From positions 28,309 to 92,308 of the forward strand of contig NZ_JALBGV010000015.1 of the NCBI RefSeq assembly GCF_023006505.1: DNA of 64,000 nucleotides. Reading direction: 5' to 3'. A model generated the notes under the pieces. The model saw only the letters and a program-made list of their open reading frames with translations. It did not search any database and was not told the DNA's origin. The stretch is from Neorhizobium sp. SHOUNA12A. Its GTDB lineage: Bacteria; Pseudomonadota; Alphaproteobacteria; Rhizobiales; Rhizobiaceae. Positions 30,301 to 35,621 of the stretch are shown one piece after another. Position numbers and translations under genes: made by a program. How positions within the stretch are numbered: the first letter of the stretch is position 1; every line of letters starts with the position of its first letter.

Positions 30301-31219
30301 CAATCGGTTCTTCGGAAGCAGCGGCGTGGACGGGAGCAAAATTTTCGCTGGGTTCCAGCAAAATTTCTTCTTCAGGCTCTTCCGTATCGACGATCTCCGA
30401 CACGGCGGCAATCACATCGGCAAACCCGTCGGCAGGCGCCGGCTCGGCCGCGAAGTCCGCGGTGTCATCGCTTGCGGCAAGTTTGGCCACGGCGTCCTCG
30501 GCATTCGCCGGCGCGTCATCGCGCGGCTCGTAGCCGTTCGCGGCGCTAGCCCGGCCCTGTTCGGTCTCGACCGTGAATAGGAGATGCAGGGCCGGTTCGT
30601 TGGAAAGCTTGCCGATCGCAGCCGGCAGGTAGCCCTTGGAGGTCGGGATGGGGCGCTTGACGAGGCGGCTCGGATCGGCGCCCGCCATGGTCGTCATCAT
30701 CTTGGCGGTGTGGGTGGAAACGCCGAGCCCCGCGAACTCGGCCGAGGCGGCGAGCACCTCGCCGTTTTCGTCGATCACCGCCATATGCGTATCGGGATCG
30801 TCGAAGCCTTCGATCATCCGGGCCGCAGAGGCCGAGGGTGAGAGCCTGCCTCGTTCCACCGGCGCGCTGAACAGCACCGCCGCTTCGCCCTGAACCTGAA
30901 CAAGTTCGCAGACCGCCTGCACGGGAATGCGCTGGAAACCGGAAGCGACGCGGATCGTCAGGTTGCGGATGTCGCCGACTTCGCCGAGCTGGCGCGCAGC
31001 CGCTTCGATCTGGCGGAAGGCGATATCGACGCGGTTCGGACCCTGGTCGAGAAAATCGTAGATGGAGCCGAAGCCGAAAAGATCGGCGCCGCGCCCGTTC
31101 GCCCAGAGAGGGCTTTGCATGTCCGGAGAAAACAGCACGATCGCTTCGCCCGCCGCAAAACGATCGCGGACGCGCTCGTGCACGGCAATATCGATGAACG
31201 GGTATTGGACTGCGGACAT
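27320..31219 (-). CDS. cbrA: Sensor histidine kinase CbrA (PAS, large acidic insert, HisKA-HATPase)
   Basis: A 1299-residue soluble kinase. The N-terminal ~200 residues and a second region near 380-480 look PAS-like. They are joined by long Ala/Glu/Pro-rich acidic linkers (about 230-370 and 520-780). A final PAS domain (about 930-1050) precedes the H-box FLAHVSHEIRTPLNAIIGF (His about 1078), the N-box NILSNAIRFTP, and G-boxes DTGIGM and GDGTGLGLPLTKAMVD. In Sinorhizobium CbrA acts upstream of DivK in the CtrA cell-cycle circuit and affects exopolysaccharide and motility; identity here rests on domain order and the neighbours acsA2 and phasin. No membrane segments are seen. ATG 31219 is preferred to TTG 31225. 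Confidence 0.85.
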   Translation of the reverse strand: MSAVQYPFIDIAVHERVRDRFAAGEAIVLFSPDMQSPLWANGRGADLFGFGSIYDFLDQGPNRVDIAFRQIEAAARQLGEVGDIRNLTIRVASGFQRIPVQAVCELVQVQGEAAVLFSAPVERGRLSPSASAARMIEGFDDPDTHMAVIDENGEVLAASAEFAGLGVSTHTAKMMTTMAGADPSRLVKRPIPTSKGYLPAAIGKLSNEPALHLLFTVETEQGRASAANGYEPRDDAPANAEDAVAKLAASDDTADFAAEPAPADGFADVIAAVSEIVDTEEPEEEILLEPSENFAPVHAAASEEPIEQVAPETAAPTAEIDAVSSAATIGAEEEVVSETATEETVAGEPEMVEAAPAAEPAAAEIAAPEPDGFVFRRDGRATRFVWKIDAEGRFREVSSEFADAVGPHAADINGMAFTDLAALFYLDPEGKITELLNKRDTWSGKTIWWPVEGTSLMVPVDLAALPTYTRTREFDGFRGFGIVRIGDAAEDPNAVGLTLTRAVPEDVAEPEAETVSEAYEMPADAADLAPGDGLAVGQDEAIGAPAGIGSAEDANAESSASAKPAAETSAAEEHAAFEEPELAEDAEQPAVAEDISADATPSEDLLAKDLPLEPAPEDRPQPSMSGRQIPSLLDWPAGERPALRIVENAGRRHSDKVIQLEERRSNRRDGLTPVEQAAFREIARQLDNFVGRRNEEKKPETSTEAEVPAVEPNEPTAIELTQLEHETVREEPVAPVSEEISEEEAIAFAEEANEAFADAPIEPTEEVEDAAEAPADPHPELSDRELLSQMIPVRERIGLSAEIVDQMPVALLVHSGDLLIHGNPEFLRLTGYASIDELADVGGLDALLQRQDLEGKTAEAGGMVVVRADDELVPVTARLQSVRWDNSTVLMLALMPVVAEVQGSTEDGQAAEVIPLRAPRAADQLAKLQVEVTELRAILETATDGVVIIGAEGDIRSVNRAASALFNYDNEEISGKPFVTLFAHESQRAILDYLAGLAGHGVASVLNDGREVIGREASGGFLPLFMTIGKLTSSNGYCAVIRDITQWKRTEDELRTAKRAAETANAHKSEFLAHVSHEIRTPLNAIIGFADMMASERFGQIGHARYVEYANDISRSGRHVLDIVNDLLDISKIEAGEMELDFVAVGLNEAVSEAVSLVQPQANSQRVIIRTALSHAVPQVVADPRSIKQIVLNILSNAIRFTPSGGQIVVSTAYETNGNVVLRVRDTGIGMTRSELELAMKPFRQVSSASHKRGDGTGLGLPLTKAMVDANRAAFAITSAPNEGTLVEITFPSPRVLAN

Positions 31220-31352
31220 AGGCAAAACCTACAGGACGTTTGTGACCGGATTTCTACGTAGTTTAACGGATTGTTAATAACCTTCCCCTGCCTTCGGGTC
31301 GAGAGCGGCGCCATCCAAACCTCCGACAGGGTTAATTCCGGGATTCATTTTA

Positions 31353-31400
31353 TTGTGCACCGCACAATGATATTGCAATGCACAACGAGATGGTCTATAT
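31353..31400 (+). promoter_or_regulatory. Phasin promoter with two PhaR-type operators
   Basis: Two copies of TGC-RNY-GCA occur 18 bp apart: TGCACCGCA (31356-31364, inside the palindrome TTGTGC-ACC-GCACAA at 31353-31367) and TGCAATGCA (31374-31382). The second overlaps a candidate -35 TTGCAA (31373-31378), 16 bp before a -10 CTATAT (31395-31400). This is the layout expected for repression by the PHB-sensing regulator PhaR/AniA, which binds TGC/GCA dyads in related bacteria. PhaR itself is not in the window. Confidence 0.6.
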
Positions 31401-31456
31401 AAGAGGCATGACATCTTCGGTTCTGCCGAAGAAATCGCCAACGAGGACCTGAAACG

Positions 31457-31903
31457 ATGGCATACAAGACCGACGATATCTTTTCCTTCTCCGCTTTCGA
31501 TCCGTCCAAGATGACCGAAGGCTTCCGCGACTTCGCTGAAAAGGGTGCCACCCAGTCTCGCGAAGCCTATGCTAAGATGAAATCCGCTGCCGAGGAAGCC
31601 ACCAAGACGGTGGAATCCACAATGCAGTCGGCGCAGGCTGGCTCTGTCGAACTCGGCCTCAAGGCGATCGACGCGCTGCGTACCAATGCTGAAAACTCGC
31701 TGACCCATATGGAATCCTTGCTCGGCGTGAAGTCCTTTGCCGAACTGATCGAGCTGCAGACTGGTTTCATCCGCAAGCAGGCTGAAATCACGGTTGAGCA
31801 GGCCAAGTCCATGCAGGACACCGCCCGCAAGATCGTCGAAGACGTGACGAAGCCCGGCAAGGAAGCCGCTGAAAAGGTCATGACGACCTTCAAGGCTGCC
31901 TAA
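31457..31903 (+). CDS. phaP: Phasin (PHB granule-associated protein)
   Basis: A 148-residue, almost entirely alpha-helical amphipathic protein that coats polyhydroxybutyrate granules and limits their size. It matches the phasin-2 family: an aromatic N-terminus (DDIFSFSAFDPSKMTEGFRDF), a central helix with SFAELIELQTGFIRKQAEI, and an Ala/Lys-rich C-terminus. It has its own promoter carrying two PhaR-like sites and a strong terminator, consistent with high monocistronic expression. acsA2 and aceA nearby serve the same PHB/acetyl-CoA metabolism. Confidence 0.92.
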   Translation: MAYKTDDIFSFSAFDPSKMTEGFRDFAEKGATQSREAYAKMKSAAEEATKTVESTMQSAQAGSVELGLKAIDALRTNAENSLTHMESLLGVKSFAELIELQTGFIRKQAEITVEQAKSMQDTARKIVEDVTKPGKEAAEKVMTTFKAA

Positions 31904-31928
31904 TTTTTAGAGCCCGATTTGAAGGAGA

Positions 31929-31954
31929 AGGCCGGAGCATGCTCCGGCCTCTTC
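31929..31954 (+). terminator. Rho-independent terminator of the phasin gene
   Basis: A near-perfect palindrome AGGCCGGAGC (31929-31938) / GCTCCGGCCT (31941-31950), followed by CTTCT. It lies 26 bp after the phasin stop. The T-run is interrupted, but the stem is strong. Confidence 0.7.
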
Positions 31955-31993
31955 TATTTGCGGGAAAGGACTTTCTATTTGCGGGATAGGACT
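31952..31993 (+). repeat. Two-copy 21-bp tandem repeat
   Basis: A unit TTCTATTTGCGGGA-A/T-AGGACT occurs twice back to back (31952-31972 and 31973-31993) with a single mismatch. It lies between the phasin terminator and tRNA-His. It is probably slipped-strand duplication of the terminator tail; no function is apparent. Confidence 0.8.
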
Positions 31994-32049
31994 TGCAAAA
32001 AAAGTCCGATCGCCGTATGTGACCCCCCAACGGCGCCCAAGGCGCTTGT

Positions 32050-32126
32050 GCGGTTGTAGCTCAGTTGGTTAGAGCGCAGGTTTGTGGCACCTGAGGTCGG
32101 AGGTTCGAGACCCCCCAACCGTACCA
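32050..32126 (+). tRNA. tRNA-His (anticodon GTG)
   Basis: A 77-nt cloverleaf with encoded CCA. Acceptor GCGGTTG pairs with CAACCGT (with a G1-U72 wobble), D arm GCTC/GAGC, anticodon stem CAGGT/ACCTG around TTGTGGC, T loop TTCGAGA. The discriminator is A and there is no room for an extra G-1 paired to C73, the known alpha-proteobacterial variant of tRNA-His. The T stem GGAGG/CCCCC contains one A-C mismatch at its middle pair. A run of T follows the CCA at 32127-32131. Confidence 0.95.
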
Positions 32127-32254
32127 TTTTTCCAAAAGCCTAATTTTTTTGATATCCAGCCGAGCAGATTTGCGGCAGGATTCCTGCGTTTGAATTGTCG
32201 CGGAACAAAGCGACGAGCCGATGAAATTATCGGATGTGAGGCGTTCCCGCCCGC

Positions 32255-32899
32255 TCACCAGCGCAGCAGGCGCGGTCCCAGAAGCGAGCCGGCAATGCCG
32301 GTCAGCAGGATCCCGAGCGAGTACCAGATGAGCACGAAGGGCATGCCGTTCTCGGTGCAGAACCAGGAATAGACCCAGGCGCCGGCAGCACCCGCCGCGA
32401 TGCCGGCGATGAAGCCGGTCAGCTTCAGATCAGTCGGTGCACCATGGCGCAGGACCCACACGTTTCCTGCAAATACCGGAAGCGCGAAGAGGAAGATCAG
32501 CAGCGGGCAATGCAGCGCCGACGATCCGATGATCATTTTGGAATAGTTTTCGGCCGGCGACATCATCAGCTGGATCACGGCGACCACAGCCATGATCGCA
32601 ACGATCGCCGCCGCGGTCTGGAAGAACCGTCCCCTGGAACCGTCAGGCCGTGCCAGATGATAGGCGGCGAGGAAAGCGGCGATCGCCAGCAGCGCATTGT
32701 AGGCGGATTTGATCCAGAACACCGGCAGCATCAGCGCTTCCGCCATGTCGATGCGCAGGCCGAGGATCGCCAGCATCAGTACCAGCGACACGACGAGCGC
32801 CGGCAGGACGCCGAGCACGAAGCGGCGCGCCAGCGCATGCCGCGGCACCGGCTTCAGGTCGCCTACCAGGCTGTCGATGATGTCGTCCGTCTTTCTCAC
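32255..32899 (-). CDS. nrsF: NrsF-family (DUF1109) anti-sigma factor
   Basis: Integral membrane protein of 214 residues with about six hydrophobic segments and a short cytoplasmic N-terminus (MRKTDDIIDSLVGDLKPVPRH). This N-terminus, followed by ALARRFVLGV and the loop HCPLLIFLFALPVFAGN, is typical of DUF1109/NrsF proteins, which hold an ECF sigma factor at the inner membrane until oxidative or metal stress. The conserved Cys in LHCPL is a candidate sensor residue and a second Cys is near SWFCTENG. Its ATG overlaps the stop of the sigma gene (ATGA), so the pair is translationally coupled. Confidence 0.88.
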   Translation of the reverse strand: MRKTDDIIDSLVGDLKPVPRHALARRFVLGVLPALVVSLVLMLAILGLRIDMAEALMLPVFWIKSAYNALLAIAAFLAAYHLARPDGSRGRFFQTAAAIVAIMAVVAVIQLMMSPAENYSKMIIGSSALHCPLLIFLFALPVFAGNVWVLRHGAPTDLKLTGFIAGIAAGAAGAWVYSWFCTENGMPFVLIWYSLGILLTGIAGSLLGPRLLRW

Positions 32900-33444
32900 T
32901 TTCCGCCTCGCAGTTTCTCCGCCAGTGCCTTGAGCCCTCGGTGAATGCCGACCTTGACCGCCGATTCCGACTGACCGGTCCGGCTCGCCGTGTCGGCCAC
33001 CGACTGGCCTTCGAGCTTCACCTGACGGATCAATTCCCGCTGTTTCGCCGGCAGGCTTTCCAGAAGCCGCTCGACATCCATCCGCGCGGAGATCGCTTCC
33101 TCATGGTCGTCGCTCTCGAAATCCTCGCCGAGCTCCGTTTCCGCCATCATCCGGCCGCCGCGGCCGCGATGGTGGTCGATCAGCTTGTAGCGGGCGATCG
33201 AGAAGAACCATGCCGTGAACGGTCGCTCGCGATCGTAGGTCTCCCGGCGCGAATGCAATGCCAGCAATGTCTCCTGGACAAGATCTTCCATGTCCGCTTT
33301 CGTTGCAGCAGCCATCCGGCGGCTGTAATATCCGACTAGCAGGACACGCACCGCGTTGAGCAAACGCCGATAGGCTGCCTCGTCCCCATCGAGGGACAGA
33401 AGCATCATAGCCTTCAGGGCTTCTTCCGAATGGGCGCTCGTCAT
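32896..33444 (-). CDS. sigF: ECF RNA polymerase sigma factor, SigF type
   Basis: A 182-residue ECF sigma factor. Region 2 is visible in EDLVQETLLALHSRRETYDRERPFTAWFFSIARYKLIDHHR (about 50-95). Region 4 is visible in LPAKQRELIRQVKLEGQSVADTASRTGQSESAVKVGIHRGLKAL at the C-terminus. An NrsF-type anti-sigma gene overlaps its 3' end. A candidate self-controlled promoter (GTAACC-N15-CGAA) lies 17 bp upstream, and the same motif precedes the divergent methionine-rich peptide gene. By analogy with Caulobacter and Azospira SigF it should respond to oxidants, chlorine species or toxic metal. The symbol is by analogy. Confidence 0.88.
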   Translation of the reverse strand: MTSAHSEEALKAMMLLSLDGDEAAYRRLLNAVRVLLVGYYSRRMAAATKADMEDLVQETLLALHSRRETYDRERPFTAWFFSIARYKLIDHHRGRGGRMMAETELGEDFESDDHEEAISARMDVERLLESLPAKQRELIRQVKLEGQSVADTASRTGQSESAVKVGIHRGLKALAEKLRGGK

Positions 33445-33460
33445 GCTGTTTCAATGATCA

Positions 33461-33485
33461 TTCGGAAAAGCACGTAAACGGTTAC
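33461..33485 (-). promoter_or_regulatory. ECF-type promoter of the sigma/anti-sigma operon
   Basis: On the reverse strand GTAACC (33485-33480) is followed after 15 bases by CGAA (33464-33461), 17 bp before the sigma factor ATG. The -35/-10 pair resembles the SigF motif I recall from Caulobacter. The identical spacing at the divergent gene supports autoregulation. Confidence 0.6.
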
Positions 33486-33540
33486 AGGTGGAATGGAAAA
33501 TATTTCGAATGCTTTCGGCCTATCACATAACCGTGAAGCT

Positions 33541-33565
33541 GTAACGACTTTCTGCGTGGGTCGAA
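33541..33565 (+). promoter_or_regulatory. ECF-type promoter of the methionine-rich peptide operon
   Basis: GTAACG (33541-33546), a 15-base spacer and CGAA (33562-33565), 64 bp before the start of the MXKDX peptide gene. It has the same composition and spacing as the promoter in front of the sigma gene on the other strand, so both are probably read by the same sigma factor. Confidence 0.6.
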
Positions 33566-33629
33566 TTGATGGTTGTGAGCCCTCGGCAGGCAGCCGGCGG
33601 ACACATCGATTGATCCAGGAGGACATCCC

Positions 33630-33890
33630 ATGACCAAGCTTCTTTCCAGCCTTGCAGCCTGCACCTTCGTCGTCGGCCTTTCGCTTGCCGGCGCGGCGAA
33701 CGCCCAGAGCAGCACGAGCACCGACACGATGAAGAAGGACACCATGAAAACCGACACCATGAAGCAGAATTCGATGAAGAAGGATTCCATGGCGACCGGC
33801 ACCAAGACCGACTGCATGCACAAGGCCGGCATGGAAAAGAACACGATGAAGAAGTCCGAGATGATGAAGGCCTGCGACGCAATGAAATAA
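33630..33890 (+). CDS. Methionine-rich periplasmic MXKDX pentapeptide-repeat protein (MrpX-like)
   Basis: An 86-residue exported peptide. A signal peptide (MTKLLSSLAACTFVVGLSLAGAANA, cleavage about residue 25) precedes a mature chain of about 60 residues with 11 Met, arranged as DTMKK-DTMKT-DTMKQ-NSMKK-DSM and looser repeats, plus two Cys. This is the MXKDX pentapeptide family. Met-rich peptides of this kind (MrpX in Azospira) scavenge hypochlorite by becoming oxidised and are then re-reduced by a YedY-type reductase. The two genes downstream encode such a system. A strong GGAGGA ribosome site and an ECF promoter precede it. Confidence 0.85.
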   Translation: MTKLLSSLAACTFVVGLSLAGAANAQSSTSTDTMKKDTMKTDTMKQNSMKKDSMATGTKTDCMHKAGMEKNTMKKSEMMKACDAMK

Positions 33891-33909
33891 TGCCGTGAAA
33901 TGATCTGAC

Positions 33910-33943
33910 CGCGGCCGCTGAAACTTTTTGTCCGGCGGCCGCG
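33910..33943 (+). promoter_or_regulatory. Intercistronic hairpin after the methionine-rich peptide gene
   Basis: Stem CGCGGCCGC (33910-33918) and GCGGCCGCG (33935-33943) with a 16-nt loop containing CTTTTTG. There is no terminal T-run. It lies 20 bp after the peptide gene and 43 bp before the cytochrome gene, a position suited to partial termination or mRNA stabilisation giving more peptide than enzyme. Confidence 0.55.
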
Positions 33944-33985
33944 TCTATCTGCTGGAGCCCACTTCCCGCATTCGGAGGAAATACC

Positions 33986-34840
33986 ATGGCCACGATCGAT
34001 GCCGGCGTTGCGACCGGCCGGACGGTCATTTACCGCCACAGCCTGCTGGTGCGCCTCTCGCACTGGGTGAATGTGCTCTGCATGACCGTGCTGCTGTTCA
34101 GCGGCCTGCAGATATTCAATGCGCATCCGGCGCTCTATTGGGGCCAGTACGGTGCCGATAACGATCCGTCCTTCATTTCCATGGAGGCGGTCGAGGATGG
34201 CGACAAGGCCAAGGGCGTGACCCGCGTCGGTTCGCTGTCCTTCAACACGACGGGGGTTCTCGGCCTCTCGCAGGTCGACGGCGAGGCGACCGCGCGCGGT
34301 TTCCCCGAATGGCTGACGATCCCGAGCTATCAGGACCTCGCGACCGGCCGGCGCTGGCATTTCTTCTTTGCGTGGCTGTTCGTGATCAACGGTTTCATCT
34401 ATCTTGCCTACGGGCTGCTGAGCCGGCATTTCCGCCGCGATCTCTTACCCGCGGGAAATGAACTGACGCCCGCCCACATCGGCCATGAAATCGTCAATCA
34501 CGCCCGGCTGCGGTTTCCGAAAGGGCCGGAGGCGCGGCATTACAACACGCTGCAGAAGCTAACCTATGTTGCGGTTATCTTCCTGCTCCTGCCGTTGATG
34601 ATCCTCACGGGGCTCACCATGTCGCCCGGCTTCGACGCTGTGGCACCCTGGCTGCTCGATATATTCGGCGGCAGGCAGTCAGCCCGCACGATCCACTTCC
34701 TGACGGCCTTTTCCCTCACCGCCTTCGTGGTTGTCCACGTCGCGATGGTGATCCTGTCGGGCGTCTTCAACAATCTGCGTTCGATGATCACCGGTTACTA
34801 CGCCATAGACCATGGGGACATAAAGGGAGACAAGCTATGA
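33986..34840 (+). CDS. Cytochrome b561-type membrane subunit (YedZ1-like)
   Basis: A 284-residue inner-membrane cytochrome b with four or more spans. Candidate haem ligands are His in YRHSLLVRLSHWVN near the N-terminus, RRWHFFFAWLFV mid-protein, and ARTIHFLTAF and FVVVHVAMVI near the end. It should pass electrons from the quinone pool to the periplasmic molybdoenzyme whose gene overlaps its stop (ATGA at 34837). GGAGGAAA precedes the start. It belongs to the cytochrome b561/Ni-hydrogenase-like group rather than to MsrQ, as in the Azospira YedY1Z1 pair. Confidence 0.85.
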   Translation: MATIDAGVATGRTVIYRHSLLVRLSHWVNVLCMTVLLFSGLQIFNAHPALYWGQYGADNDPSFISMEAVEDGDKAKGVTRVGSLSFNTTGVLGLSQVDGEATARGFPEWLTIPSYQDLATGRRWHFFFAWLFVINGFIYLAYGLLSRHFRRDLLPAGNELTPAHIGHEIVNHARLRFPKGPEARHYNTLQKLTYVAVIFLLLPLMILTGLTMSPGFDAVAPWLLDIFGGRQSARTIHFLTAFSLTAFVVVHVAMVILSGVFNNLRSMITGYYAIDHGDIKGDKL

Positions 34841-35613
34841 GCCGCATCATCACCCGCCGCCGCTTCCTGATCGGCGCGACCATGACGGCTTCGGCGCTCG
34901 GCCTGAGCGGCTGCGACGCGCTTGTCGAAAGCGACCGGACGAAATCCGTCCTCAAGATCGCCGAGGGTTTTTCGATGAAGACCCAGCGTTTCCTTCTCGG
35001 CGACAATGCGCTGGCGCGCGAGTTCACCGAGGCGGATCTCTCGCCGGTGTTTCGCGCCAACGGCACCAGCATGCCGGACAATCCGCAATATCTCGACTGG
35101 ATGAACCAGCAGTTCTCGACCTGGAAGCTGGATGTTGGCGGTCTGGTCGACAAGCCGATGCAGCTGTCGCTTGCCGACCTGAAGGCGCTGCCGGCCCGCA
35201 CCCAGATCACCCGGCACGATTGCGTCGAAGGCTGGAGCGCCATCGGCAAATGGACCGGCGTGCCGCTGGGTGCGCTGCTCAAGACGGTCGGCCTGAAGCC
35301 GGAAGCTCGCTACATCGTCTTCCATTGTGCCGACGAATACGAAAAGACGCTCGATGGCACCGGCTGGTATTACGAGAGCATCGATCTGGTGGATGCCTTC
35401 CATCCGCAGACCATCCTTGCCCACACGATGAACGGCCGCGACCTTGAAGTTGCCCATGGCGCGCCGCTGCGGCTGCGTGTCGAGCGCCAGCTTGGCTATA
35501 AACAGGCGAAATATCTGACACGCATCGAAGCGGTTGCCGATCTCGGCCGTCTTTACGGAGGCAGCGGCGGTTTCTGGGAGGATCGCGGTTACGAATGGTA
35601 TGCCGGGATCTGA
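34837..35613 (+). CDS. YedY-like molybdopterin oxidoreductase, probable periplasmic methionine sulfoxide reductase
   Basis: A 258-residue sulfite-oxidase-fold enzyme. The N-terminus ITRRRFLIGATMTASALGLSGCDAL has a twin-arginine motif followed by a lipobox (LSGC, Cys about 26), so it may be a Tat-exported lipoprotein. The molybdenum-ligand Cys is in RHDCVEGWSAIGKWTG (about 129). The C-terminal part has APLRLRVERQLGYKQAKYL, typical of the family. The gene overlaps the cytochrome gene, and the operon begins with a methionine-rich peptide, so reduction of methionine sulfoxide in that peptide is the likely job. Confidence 0.83.
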   Translation: MSRIITRRRFLIGATMTASALGLSGCDALVESDRTKSVLKIAEGFSMKTQRFLLGDNALAREFTEADLSPVFRANGTSMPDNPQYLDWMNQQFSTWKLDVGGLVDKPMQLSLADLKALPARTQITRHDCVEGWSAIGKWTGVPLGALLKTVGLKPEARYIVFHCADEYEKTLDGTGWYYESIDLVDAFHPQTILAHTMNGRDLEVAHGAPLRLRVERQLGYKQAKYLTRIEAVADLGRLYGGSGGFWEDRGYEWYAGI

Positions 35614-35621
35614 GGAGGTGC

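Noticed and set aside
27467..30580. Two long forward frames (514 and 511 codons) opposite cbrA
   Set aside because: They mirror the kinase gene codon for codon, and their composition is Arg/Gly/Phe-rich with no domains.
33630..33890. Methionine-rich gene as a simple low-complexity artefact
   Set aside because: It has a strong ribosome site, an ECF-type promoter and a signal peptide, and it matches the known MXKDX family.
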